NCBI GenBank assembly: GCA_013396915.1 | Contig: VWZL01002028.1 | Span: forward strand, 227,334-291,333 | Length of the DNA stretch: 64,000 nt | Direction of reading: 5' to 3' | DNA from: Stercorarius parasiticus | Lineage: Eukaryota; Chordata; Aves; Charadriiformes; Stercorariidae | In this document: positions 49,430-63,215 of the stretch, one piece after another | Layout: each line of letters begins with the position of its first letter | Numbering within the stretch: the first letter of the stretch is position 1 | Position numbers and translations under genes: made by a program | Notes under the pieces: generated by a model | Database searches by the model: none | What the model was told of the DNA's origin: nothing | Seen by the model: the letters and a program-made list of their open reading frames with translations, nothing else

Positions 49430-50270
49430 TCAGAGATACGGGAGGAGTAGTAGAAAAGGATGATGGCGCTCCTTAAAGCGAGGGAGCACAGCCTTTGCCA
49501 TCCTACTGCACATCCCAAATTCTCTCTTGTTTTCGGTGCAATCTGTGTTTCACCCCTCCGAGGCACGTGCCCCGACCTGAAGAATGTTCCCTCTGTGCTG
49601 CCGGCTGCAGCTCCCACGCTTGATGGAGCAGGGGGGTAGTCATCACTTCTTGAGCATCCCCTGGGCACGGTCATCCTCCCGCGGGGGGCACGGGTGGGAG
49701 GACGGGACAGAGTCCCACCATTCTCGCACAGCTGTAAGGGCAACAAGCCACACGCAACTGGTAAATCGGCAGACACGTCGCCTCTCCGGCAGATGTGGAA
49801 ACAGCCTTTGGAGGCCCTCCTGTGTGAGGGTGCAGCTGGTACGGGGGCTGCCCTCGCCTCCTGCCCCTGCCATGCCAGCTGCATGGTGCAGCTGGGCACT
49901 CCTCTGGCCAGGGTGGACCAGCACACACTGGCACGGGAGGGAGGGAGGGCATGGCAGAGAGGGCCAAAACGTAGCACCGAGAGAGCAGAGAAATGCACAA
50001 CAGCACCCTTGCCACGACACTGCACCTCTTCTTAGAAAGCTCATGCCCCAGGAAGCCACGGGGACTCGCCTTCCCCCTCCGCAGCCACAAGAGCCTGCTG
50101 GGTGCACCAAAGGGCACTGGGGCAAGAGGCAGGAGCATCAGTTTCAGCAGGAGGACTGAGAAACGGAGGCCATGCCAGCCAACTCCCTACATCAGCTTTT
50201 GCTTCATTTTAGCACCAGATGTTTGCAGACCCTCTGAGGGTGCTCAGGAAGGTCCTGAAGGTTAGACTTG
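49430..50270. other. GC-richer block with long overlapping open frames
   Basis: Sequence here is visibly richer in G and C than its surroundings and contains some CpG (for example tcctcccgcggggggcacggg near 49675). Overlapping open frames of 113-202 codons occur on both strands, as expected when stop codons become rare in GC-rich DNA. None resembles a known family. It could be a distal regulatory element or a non-coding transcript, or it could be neutral. Confidence 0.4.
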
Positions 50271-53200
50271 ATGCTACGTTTTGAAATTTAGAGGGTGTGT
50301 TGCACAGGGGACAGCAGGTTCCCAACCACTGAACTGTGGGAAGGAAAGAGTCTCTGTAGCCTCACAGAGAGGAACCAAAGGTGTGGAAGAAGGATGGGGG
50401 TAGCACCCCTTTCTTCCTTGCCTCACTGGTCTATTTAGATTTGAAGGTCTCTGATGCAGGGATTTTCTCTCCTTGCTGGTTTTCAAACTCTCAGAGGATG
50501 GAACCTTAAAGCCACTTGTGGGTCTACAGAAATTTCCATAGGTATAAATAATATGAAGCAAGGAAGAGGTACTTTAATCACAGAATGACAATCTATGGGA
50601 GGTATTTAAATGAGCCTCTACCTCTAAACACCATTCACCAGTAGTGCTTTCGCACTATTGCTGGGCGCTTCTTTTTGGCTTAGCAATGCATTACGTCAGC
50701 ATTACATATGAATCCTCTAGGCAATGTTTGGTCACCTCTTCATGCCCAGCCCATATTTCCCTGCATCACCAAAACCAGCATTTCACACAAGATAATCGAT
50801 AGGTCTGCTGACTGGAGCACTTCCTAACTAGACACGGAAACATCACAGCTTTGTGACGACCTGTTTCCCCTGTGTTCCCAAGGACAGGGTGTAGCACTCT
50901 CTGTGTTTGATGGAGAAACACTTTTTGTCTTTGGCATTTGTGTCACTAAAGGTAAGCTCACAAATTCTAATCATAAATAGGGGCAGGAGTGAGTCCACAA
51001 GCATCAGTTAATACATATTAATTTAAACCACACAAACCACAGCACGATGTGCTGATCGCTCTGGACACCAGGAGATCCACAGGGCAGTTAGCAGATCCCT
51101 CTCATAGCAAGCTAACAGTTAAAATGCCCTTGTGAAGTTAAAATGCTGAATTTCAGCTACAGGTCTAGCTCTTGCAGATGTCCCTTCACCATCTCCCAGC
51201 CCAGCTGCTATCCTTGCAGTTTTTAAATACTCTGCAGGAACCACCATATCATTCCGAAGAAAATTCAGCTGCACAAAGTGAGGAAAGACAAACAAAACTA
51301 AGTAATGTGCCTCAATTCCATTTCAAAACTAACAACCATGCATTGCTCGGACAAGCAAAACCATTTGCAGAACAAATGATAGTCTACAGCCCACCAACAG
51401 GAAAGGTCAGATTATTGTTACGGTTACTTTCCACGCTTAACCCTTCCCATCTTATTTGCTCTTCTCTTCCATGTCCTAAGATAGTGCAGTCTGATCTCAG
51501 CATGGAGACTTTCTCAATTCAACAGAAACATGTGAAAGAATGGGAGCCTATTTCACTGATCTAAACATAGGATGGGGACCTTAAAACTGTCCCTAATTGT
51601 AAGGGGCCCAGTTGTTAATAGCCTTAGGAAAGCAAGAAATAAGAGATACTTTATTATTCTAGGATTCTGAGCTACAGCTGTTGTTTAATAAAAGTTTAAA
51701 AGTTCATTCCACAAATTTTTCAAAATTTTATACAGAGAAGTTGTCAAGACACACTACAGTGTATCTTGAAGGTCATGCATGTAGAAATAAAAGAAAATAC
51801 TGAAACTGCCAAACTACCATCTTTCCCCTCAATTGCTTCGGTTCTAAAAGGACAGGTTTAAAGGCAGAATAAAGCAGGAAATATACAGNCTCCCATTTCA
51901 AGCAAGATTTCAGACCTGAAGAAAGGTGTACACATCCCAGAGTTAGTTAGTTTTGGGGGAGCAGAGCTTAATACAAAAATGTTATGAAACAGAGCAATAT
52001 AGTTTACCAACAACAATAAAAGAGGAACATCACAATATTATCTAATTTATTCTTGGAGCTTTTTATTACATGTTCTCACCCATCCACCCTTCACATTTGT
52101 TCCAGGGAAACACAAAGCAATAATTTGTGTATATTTTGCTCTAGTCTACCATCTTTCCTCAATATAAAAACATTTTTTTTCTTGAGGTGTTCTTATTAGT
52201 TCCTAAAGGAAACATTAACATCAGCAGATTTGATCACAGACAAAGTCTCCCCAATGGTTAGACAATGTTTATGCTTATAACAAAAAACCCCTAACAGACT
52301 AAGCCCTCTGGGATGAGTAAGCAGAAAAGAACATCTAGACGAGCACAAGTACTGTGCCATATTTTTCTTCATTGAAAAAAAAACAACCCACAACTGTACA
52401 ACACTCAGTCAAAAAGCTGAACTTTCTTTATGCCACTCGGGGTTTTAAGCAACGGGTAAAATGTCCTTATTTTTTCTACGCAGCAGCCCTTTGGCAATAG
52501 TCTTTTGAAGGACAGCAAACCACGCGCAAATGCTATCATCCCCCTAGGATCCCTGAAACAGTTCAGCCCTGATAAGGAGTTTTTAATGGGCTCTTCTTAG
52601 AAACACGCATATTTTCTCATACACATTTACCTAAGAAAAGTGAAGCAATGAAGCACGCAAATGCCTGTTTATGTAAGCTCATTCATGTGCAAACATGCGC
52701 ATGAATACCAAAGGCTGGGAACTGGGGATCTCATTCGAAGGTACTTTGAGTGAAAATGTCACGACTACAGGTTCTGGGTGCTGGAATTTAAAACTTCCCA
52801 TGGTTTTGGTCATGACGACACACAGTCGGATCAACATCGGGCTTCTGAAGGCAGATGCCTGGTATCGAGTGTTTTGCATATATAAAAGCTGACAATTCAG
52901 TTACGTAAATCTCAGACATACCTAAAGTTAAATTATATTGAATTTAGTTACAGATACACCACACCATATGTAAAGCTTGTGCACTTTCAGGTTTGTATTT
53001 GTAAAAAAAACCCATAAATACATATTTTCTTCTCTGTGCTACTCAGTCTTCCTATAGACCCCACAGAAAAGATGCATTTCATGGACAGACTGAATTGTTT
53101 ACCCTTCTCAGGGATGACAAAACACAAATGAACTCTGGTCTGGAGACTGAATTATCTGTATAATTGTACAATTAAGACAATATGCCCTGTTCAAGCATAC

Positions 53201-56200
53201 TTACAGATGCAAACCATTCAGAACATTTTCAAGCGTGGTACAAAACGCAAAGAAAACTAAAACTCATGACATTTTCCTATCCATAAAGACAAGGTTTTAA
53301 AACTGGCTTCTGAATCCATTGAATAGAACAGAAGACTAAAGCTCCTTTAAGACATTTCCCTGCATGGACCACTTATCTACGGGAAACTCATAAAATCCTC
53401 ATTGTGATAACAAGTGATCATCATTGCAACTGCTCCCACAATCGCTGAGATGCCTTCTGGGCTGTTTATGAAGGAGAGTCAGAGGAATTACACAAGTACA
53501 TGAGGGTTCAAGAAATGTTAGACCCAAGATTATCGTGCATTTCCCCTCCACTATACCAGTGGTAACGCACCTGTGACCTTCCACTGTAACCCTGTAATTT
53601 CCTTTCCTCACAAAACTTGCTAGCAAAGAAATCCCAAGTGCCTGAATTTTGAGTACCTGCGATGGAAGAAAAGCCTCTAGGTCATATTCCCACAATCCAG
53701 AGCTAGACTATTTGAAACAGATCCAGATGCCACTCCTAATGGCCCTTTTTGATGAGCAGAAATCACTGACTAATGATGCCCAGGAGATATTTTTCTACCC
53801 TCTGCAGAACTGCCATCATTTTCAAGATTCTCCATTCTCCACCACTGATGTACATTTCTATCATCATGGCATATTGTTGCACCTTTTATTTCCCCTCAAT
53901 TTTATGCCCTCTTTCCCTAGAAAGATGCCAAGAATCACTCCATCATACCATGAAAACAACTAACTTTGCCAACAGGTCGATAGCAGCTGCTTCTGAGCAT
54001 CTGGCTTAACCTGTTGCCAGAAGCATAATTATCACTTACAATGCTCAACTGCTTGAGATGTTGGCAAGAGTCACAATTTCTGGTATGCTCCTTTTTTTAT
54101 CCATATAATGGGCAGCAATTATCAGAGATAAACTAGAGACTAGAAAAGTCCCTCCCATCTAGACTTAAGTGGTAAGAGCTGCCTTCTCAAGATATGATTT
54201 TATATGCATTTTGGACACAGTATTCATTAAAAAAACCCAAACTTTAGTCTTCAAATGCCAGTCTTTCTCCTGGTTCACTCTATTGGCAACGACAAGAGGC
54301 AGATTATTGCATGGGGCTACTCAGAGCCACCACTGAATCGCCCTGAGGAAGGGCCTGCCTTTGATCTTGGTGGTACTTACAAAGGCCTGATAAACACGGT
54401 CATAATGAAAGAAGATGAAAGATCTTTGGACTAGCTAATTTATTGATAATTTTGCCTATTTTGTTTCACGTTCTCATCCTTTGCATACCAGATAAAACCC
54501 AGACTAGACTCCCCAATATCTTTAATTTTGTATGCTCCACACAGGGTTGACATTGATAGTCCCGTGGGTTTTGAGAGCATACTAGGACTGATATTCCTCC
54601 TGCAACCAGAATCAGGGTTTCTTCTGTCTGGAGTATGAGAGTGTGAACTGTTCCCAGTGTAACGTTTTATATGGTTTAGATCATCTCCTCAGCTGAAATT
54701 AAGTTTATAACAGAGAAAGAAGCTAAGAAGGGAAAGGGGTAAATGAGCTTCTAATATTGCTAAGAAACTGCTGGACAGGCAATAACCTTGTGTTACAGAG
54801 TTTAACATTTATTGGCAAATAAGCAAGCTGGAAATTGTTCCCCTCTTTGACATGGCTTCCTGCCCAGTAAGCAGGTTTCCATCCAAGTTCTTCACATCTT
54901 TTCTGAACATGAGCTCTTCTTTGTCAAAAGTGATTCTATCACCCAGGCTCAAATGTCAGTCACAGTTCATGGCCAAAGACATGCCTGTCTTGTACTGAAT
55001 TCACGGGTACCTTGCCTCCATAAAACTGTCTTTGTTTTTATTCGTTAGGTCATCTACATAACCTTGTTAATGGGGGACAAAAGGATGTAAAAGCATGGCC
55101 AGAGCTACTCCTTTACCTCCTTCCCATCCCCCGAAATCAACTCTCTTCTATGTATCCTGTGAAAAATAAGCTCTAATACAGAGTTGAGACCTACTCGCTC
55201 AACTTCAAAACTGTATTCTTTCTTGTCAAGTACGAACATTAACTTACTCTTTTAGACTTAGGGGGGGGTTTGCAATGTTGAAGCATTCACCTCCTGCGTT
55301 TTTGGTTCTGCTCAAGATTTTTCAGGCTTGAATTCACAGACTGTAACCATGGTTTGCTAGGAATGGGGAGAGATCGTGACCGAGAGTGATCTCATTCACT
55401 CCTGTACCCACTGGGGATTCTCATATCTTACAAGATATTTCAACACTATAAACCACTTGAATTAGTTTAGCTATTCTTCTTTTGCATACTGACCCTAGAA
55501 CATCGTGATATGCAATGTCTTTTTGTAAGTATAAATGTCACCAAACCATTGTCGAGACTTCGTTAGTAATCATATCTGCTTTGCCATAAGCATGGAAAAA
55601 TCGAGCAAAGAATGATTCCGTTCTGGTCAGAGAAGCATACAAGCCTTTTTTAATTATATTTAATTTAGAGATAAAATATAAGCATAAATATAAAATGTAG
55701 TAGTACACACTTCTGCTTGTGAGACTGAAATTTATTCCTTACACTAGTATGAAGCTCCAAAGTAGCTCAGAGAGGAAGTTACACAGGTTCTTTTTCCCTT
55801 AGTTTCTCTGAGAATAAAGTGAAAATAAGCAGCAGTCATTACTGAATATGACAAGGACTTTAGAGACTAAAATGCTGTATGCAATGTTCCTTATTATACA
55901 GTGTACAAATGTCCTTCCATCTTCAATATTCACAGCAAGCGTTTAAAGGCCACAAACTTGAAGAGCACATTATTAAACTCTTCTCCCAAATGTCAGCAGC
56001 TGTCAGGGTGGAATAAAAAAAATACGTCTCAAGCTGTTTTTATTGTGCATATCAACGGGACACAGGTGAATACCTATGCGACTTGCTCTTGCTTTAAACA
56101 CAAAAGAAGTATGAATGCGAGAACTACACCCAGATTCCAATTTACAAGCAACTCCTGTAACCTGTTTCCAAGTTAGGTATACCAGAGTGCTCTGTCTCTT

Positions 56201-59200
56201 TACCTATCCAGTGTTTTTCTAATTATTTCCAAACATATAGCCCATCTCATGGAAGTTTGGTATTTTAGACAAGAAATGAAAACAATTTTTTTTCAAGAAG
56301 ATAAATATTTTACTGGGCAATGCCAATAAAACAGCAGCTCAGCAGGACCAAGGACATTAGATATTGATCTTGTAAATCTATGGCTTTCAATTCTGCCTCC
56401 AATTGTGGAATAGCATGGAATCAGTAGAGCACAAAAGTATTTTCTTGTGTCAACAGAACCATAGCAATGTTCAAATACTTTTTGTACTTCGGCTTTAGTA
56501 TCTTATGATACATCTGTTGCTTTTAGTAGTCATGTCTCAATCCTGATTCACATTCAGTGAACCAGGTGAACTTGATTCATGCCTATGCAAATGGCCACAT
56601 TCAGGCTCACTGAGTGTCTCATACACCTACAAGATCACCTGTCCCAGGCCCCTTGGCTCACGTGCATTGCTTAACCAAGCTGTATTGTGCATCTTGTAAC
56701 AAAATAGCTTCCCTCTTCCAGGAGGCCAAATACATTATGAGCCCTTCGCCATTTATATTGACTTTTCTATATTAGCACAGTGCCTTTGTTAGCAAGAGTA
56801 ACAGGCACCTCAGTTCAGGGCGATTCAGACTTCCTGCACTGCATTCAAGCAGGCAAGAGCACGAAGGGCGTGCTGGTTTTTTAGCCTCCAAGATGCTGCA
56901 GTCATTGCGGACAGAGAACTGTGTAAAAATCTCCAAATGCCTTTTGTTTGCATTGTAGAGGACAAAACCACAGCTGCATCTGTCCCTTCTCCACCGTCCA
57001 AGGACTTCCTTTTCTCAAGAACAAAGACTAATACCACTAGTGGGGTGACCCAAGCTGGGAGGAAAAAGGTATAGAAGCTGTATTTTCAGAAAATGCTGTT
57101 CAGTGCTTAGTTACATGGTGAGAAGGGCAGGAATGACAGATTGAGTGATACGAGGGGTGGAGAGAGTGGGAAAGAGAACATGGCAAATGAAAAGGAGTGC
57201 TGGGGTCTGCTACATCACTGGGGCTTGCTCTGACCCACATGAAAAATACAATCTCTTTTCTTTCAGTCAGTTGGGTCTTGGATGTCTATTACGCTCGCTG
57301 TCAACTTGCATGCAAACTCTAGAAGCTTGTACTAGGTGCCGCATTTGATAGAGATCTCTGTACTGGAGAGATGGGAATAGATGATCAAAGGCATTGACAG
57401 GCTATATAAGTGTTTCCATGAAAACACAGCAATAACAGCTCTGCACAGGCTTCCTGTGAATCCTCATAAGATGGACACATTTAGAAACTAAAAGCTCTAG
57501 TCCAGTCTTCTGCAACTGAGATACCCATGCTCTTCAATTTCTGTATTTTACATCAACAGTTCTTTTGGTTACGCTGCCTTGAGATAGATGCAGCCACAGA
57601 TTAGTGTTTTCTGGTATGACCAAGCTCAAAGCCTCCCTCAAACTGTTGACAAGAACTTTATATCTCTAGGATATAAGTAAGGGTTCTGCCACCCATAAAT
57701 CCAAAAGAGTTACAGAAGAGGTGCACAACATTCAAACTCCATCCCATACATATTTCTGTAGTGGACAATGTGGTATGCGTCTTTGGGCAAAGTTTAATAC
57801 TACACCAATCCTCCCCCTCCTCATGCTAGTATTGACCTGGATGGGTCACTCACCTTGCTCCATATTTGAGTCAGGGTGTGAGCAGTGGGGACAACCATGA
57901 CATTTAGACTAAAGTACCAGGCTCAGGTAGCCAAATACTATTGATACAAGTTTTGAGAAGGCTATCTGTTTCCTCACTTACACAAGGAACAGCATGAGGC
58001 TATGCAAGATGAGCAACAGTAACGTCTACCTCCTCTCCAAGTTGCCTCCTGAAGGAAGCTGCTTTAAAGCTGATGTAAGAACAAAAGACAATGTTAAAAT
58101 GCAGACAAATTAAGTCTTTTTGCTCCCTCTAAGACTTGTCACTAATTAGAGAAGGGGGCTTCCTCCTCTCTGGAGGAACAAATTTGATGTCACTGCATCT
58201 GTTGTGGCTTTATTCAATACTGTGCTGAGCAGCAGAGAACCGTGCAGGCTTTTGCAATGCAAATACTTTTTTCCACCTGTCATTTGCCTGGATTGGCCCT
58301 ATTTCCAGCTCATGATATAATATTCTGATAACTCTGTTTCCGCTCTTACTTTCCACCAATGAAAACTACATCTGCCATAATTGATGTAAATATGGCACAA
58401 AATACTGTTTCTTTTTGCATTTACTAAAATGTAGAGCCTATACCTTCCACAATATTTTCTCCAGTCAAATATGGTAATGGACTTGTGACATGAGAGACTA
58501 CAGCAGAACAAGCTGCCACAGTATTAAGTCACTCTTCTGCCCCCTTCTCTTCAGTTTCTCCTACAGCTATACAATTAAAAATAAAGATAATCAGGAGTGG
58601 GCAGATCTCGGTGGGGGTTTTGCAACTTCAAGCAAAGACCGCAAGTAGGGTATGGAGACTCCAGAGAAACAAACACATTATTCTAGTCTCCAGGGAATAT
58701 TCAGAAGATACCTACCATAGACATGTGGTATTTACTTAAGGTGGAAAACAAGTATCAGATTGGAAAAGTGCTTAAATATACTGAAATCTTAAAAATAATC
58801 TGGTAAACAGACCAAGTTTATATAAATCAGACTGTTTAAAAAACATAAGGAAGGAATAGGAGAAGAAAAATGATTTACTAAAACAGTAGTAGAAAACTTT
58901 ATAGTTGGGAAAGCAGTTGTATAATAAAAGTTTATCCTACACACAGATGAGTTCCTGAGATGTCAGTGGGTGACAAGTCAGGTAGGAACAACCACGGACT
59001 ACTCAACTATGAGGCAGGAGTTTCTCATATCATCCTGATCTTTTAAGATAGCTTGCCAGCCAAGGATGATGTACTCTAAAGCCAGAGAGTCTAAGCAACG
59101 TGCCAAAGGCTAAGAAGAAATTTGTGGCAGAACAAACTGAACTCAATCCCTTAACTGCTGCATCATCATTATTTACTTACATTAATGTTAAGCACTTGCA

Positions 59201-62200
59201 TTTTCAAAATCCTTATACGACAGTTTAAAGAAGAAAGACAGTTAGTGTATAAACAGAGGTTAGGTGTCTACTGCAGCATTACCGTGCTTGGGTTTTTATA
59301 CCAGGGAAAATGGCTTCTAATGCTAGAGCTTTGTTGTGTGTCTATGAAGCATTACTGAGCTGCTGTTCACATGCTCCCACCTTGCACGTAAGAAGCATCA
59401 GGAGAAACATCAAAATCTACAAATTTTGTACTGAAGTCTATCTTTCATATTTCTGACCTAATTTTACCTCACCGTCAACTTACCCCCATAATACTGAAAG
59501 GACTAGGACAGTTACAGTCCTCAGGGGAAAACCCAGTGACTTCTATCTGCTATACAGTTTCAAAGGTAGTAGCACAAGCTGTCTAACTGATCAAGATGTT
59601 TGAACTGCAGATAGAGGTTTAAGCACTGGGATCTGAGGGTGCACAGCAGGCCAGTTTAGTCATTAGCAGACAGAGGCCGGACAGGGATGAAGTCATCTCA
59701 CCATGTCAGAAGGCATCTTGGAAAATAAAAATCTTGTTCTTCATGTCACTTTGCCCTTCTGGAGACGAGGGAAGATGAACATAGTAAGAAGTCTTCTAAC
59801 CAAATGATTCACTTATCTTTTTCCATTTGCAGGACAGAATCACCTATACCTTGTTTGCTGCTGAAAGACTGGCCCCGCTACACAGACATAGTGGACATAA
59901 CCTCTGAGAAGCACTGCCTTTGCTTTAGACAGGCAGACGTGCTTCCTGCCTGGAAAGGACAGATACTGGAGAAAGCCGTTTGGGATTTTTCCCTAAACAT
60001 CCTTAGGAAGTAGATTTCAAACAGAAATGTCACTGTGCTCAGTCCCAGATGTGGTTACGTGCTCCATAAACATGTTTTGATGATTCAAAGTTACATACAG
60101 TGGCAAGATGGCACCAACCAACTTTCAGGAAATTTATATCATGTAGAAGTCATGACTGAAGGGGGGGAATTAAAAAAGAAAAGAGTAAAATGGTACCTTG
60201 CACATCAAAGCTTCAAACAGCAAGCACATCAGTATCAAGGGTGTGAAATGCTTGGGATCACAGCTAAGGATGAATCACCAGGGTTCCCCTGCCTACAGAA
60301 ATCTGTGATGCAGAAAGCCAACAGATTTTTACTCAGCTGCTAGAGAGCTTTGAGATGGGCTGTATACACACATACATGCTAGATTATAGACGTGATATAG
60401 AATAGGTAGTATAAAAGAGGGAGCCTCCTTATTAAATTTGAGATCTACTCCAAAGATATTTTTTTCCTGTCCTCTCCCCTTACAATGAGGAAGAAGAGTC
60501 CTGGCCCTAAAAAAAACCAAACCCAAAAGGTGCCTTACATAAAGCCTCTAGAGCCAAAGGCAATCTCTAAACAGTGGGCCAATAACTTCAGCTTTTTCAT
60601 AATATGTTTCCAGGAGCTTTATTTTAGCAGTATGTAGAAAGTATTTGGAAGCTGTGACCTTAAACCTGAAAGAGCACAGAAGTTCATAATGAACGCTGAC
60701 ATCTGCTTAACCTCACACCTCTATTTCTGTTCCTACTACAGCTATGACTGTCGCTGATTTTAATCAGTGTCACAACCTTTCATACTAACTCTAGAACATA
60801 GAAAACTTCAACTTCCAGCTGTAAGCATGGGGAGTAGCAGGAAAAACTGAGGGGGGTGAAAAAAAGAAAAAGATATAGCAAAAATTTTGACTTTCTGTAT
60901 TTAATTATCAGCATGACCTGTCTTTAACCCAAACGCTATGGTTAATAGGTTTCCTGTAGCCATCATGTGATTAGACAGCTCTTGCACCTGTTAGCATATT
61001 TAGGCATATATTTTTGTGTTAACGGCCAGTGTCTCTTTCTAAATAAGCCACGACTACATTTTAAATTGCTTAAGTCAACTTCCTCAAGCAACCACAAAGT
61101 GAGAGGTTCTCGTGGGAAAAAAGAGAAAAGAAAAAAGTGCTAGGCATCAGTTTTCAGTTCAGAAAACCTCAATTAAACCTACAAATTATTTTATCAGAAG
61201 AAGGGAAAAGAAATTAGAAACTACCTGATCAAAATACAGAATAATAAATATAGAGTGGAATAATAGGGTCACAGGTGGAAAAATATCTTTATCTATGTTT
61301 TATCTTTACTTTGAAGTGCTGTTGCTTTACCCTGATTATCATAGATAACAAGTTCTCCAAGGGTAAACATTGTAGTATTAGTCTACAACTGCTTAGAACA
61401 ATATAACTAATTCCCATTTGGGGAGAGGACAGAAGGCTTCTTCTAGCCCAGGGCAACTCACAGAGTAGCTCTAACTGCTCTCTTATGTGTTTGCACCTGG
61501 AAAATAATCTCAGTAAAAAAATTAAAGGATTTTGGGGTTTTTTTTGCCTTTTTTTTTTTAAAAAAAAAGAAACAGCAGAGCTGTTTAACCTATTCCTCCT
61601 TTCCCTTGCACTTCAAAGTGTGAATACGGTTAATTATTATGGTTTTCTCCTTCCAGATTACATTCCAAATTTTGTGACTCTAATCTATGCTACTCCCCAA
61701 GTAACCCATTTTGACACAATCTTCATCTTCACTTGTCCCTTTTTCAGAGCTCCTTGAAGAGGCTGACTCCCTGCCCGCACAGCACACCCGGCTCCTTTCT
61801 CACGAAAGCGTAGGGGGATGACTGTGTCTGGGGTGGGTTTCACTTAAAGACTCCTTCTGTTATCAGTCACGTAAAAGTCTATTGACTGCAGTTAGGCTTT
61901 GTATGTACTAATGCATGCATGTGTGCAAAGTGCCATTACGTAAGGTCCTCGCTGGTTATCAGGCAGTCACTGTGACAGTGAGAAAGTGCATGCATTTGAG
62001 CCCATTGGTACAGTGACATGGAAACAGCTTTATTCATGTATCTTCTACCAGCATCATTTATCGTTTCATATATGGGAATGAATGGGAAAGATACTCTAAT
62101 ATAAAATACCACAACACTGGCAGTACCAGTTCAACTGTATTTGTGGGTTGCATAAAACACAGTTCTCTGGAGTATTTAATGCTGTGCAATTATTTTTTAG

Positions 62201-63200
62201 CATGGACAAGACCCGAGATACAATCTGATTCTGGCTTGCAGTCAACTGATCCCTTTCTATTTCCACACCGAACTCTTGCATGAGCTCTGACCAGCCACAG
62301 CCCTGTGCTCAGCCTGCTCAAATTGGTGCAGGCGCTTCTTCGTAAAAGGCTGCTCTGTACTAAACACATAACTACCACCCAGCATCACACGGAAGAGAAA
62401 GACTCAATGATTTGTGCCTTTCTTCCAGCTTGCTTTTTTATTTGCAAAAGAAGCCATTTCTGCAAAAGTTGAGAGCGGAAAGCAGACTTGTTTTCAGGTC
62501 TGATGTTTGCCCAGGCAGACAAGAAGGCTGGTAGCTTGTAAAAGAATTTGGTAACTACATGATACAGGAGTGGAAGAGGAACCTGCTAGCTTTCACCTAG
62601 CTACAAACAGCTGTATAATAGCTAGCAGAGTAAGCAACCTAACCTGCCACAAGGGCAAAACCCCGGGTTTGTTACCCACATCATCATCATCAGATAAAGC
62701 CCTTCAATTTTTGTGCAGAAATTGTATTAAGCTTCATAAATGCCTCCTATCTCATCTTCCCACGAAGCCATTCACTTCCGTATATCATTATTGCCTCTAA
62801 AACAAGCTAGTGACAACCAAGATGTGGTTATGTTGCCTTAGGGTTTATTGCTTGATTTCTGTTTTTGAAGTTGCCGTATCTGCTCTGTGTACTAATTAGG
62901 GTTTTGTACTTACGTTTTGAAGAATGATGTTTAAAAAAAAAACCCAGCAAGCAAGAGATGAATGGCTAATATGGAAAAGTAGCTATGTCGTTTTGCCTTA
63001 GGTTTCGCTCTATGGTTTTGACAAGTACGATGCACGCATTTCTCAGGCGTTAAGCATATTGCGTGGCCATGAATTAGCCAGCTACAGATTTGGATTTTCC
63101 TGCTTACTCACATTTTCCTAGCCATTTATGAAGTTAAAAAGAAAACTTCAGGAGTGTTAGGTTATGTGATAAAAAAAGATTCATCTGCACACGCCCAAAT
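50271..63200. other. Intergenic region, distal part
   Basis: No gene, RNA gene or interspersed repeat was recognised in about 13 kb. One undetermined base is at 51889. Open frames such as 51172-51564 and 60035-60343 are short, isolated and match nothing I know. A T/A homopolymer junction lies at about 61536-61568. Confidence 0.55.
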
Positions 63201-63215
63201 GAGCACAGAGAGATA

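Noticed and set aside
59804..60013. Possible exon after an acceptor-like tttttccatttgcag at 59818-59832
   Set aside because: The peptide is unfamiliar, it ends in a stop without a donor, and no partner exon is visible.
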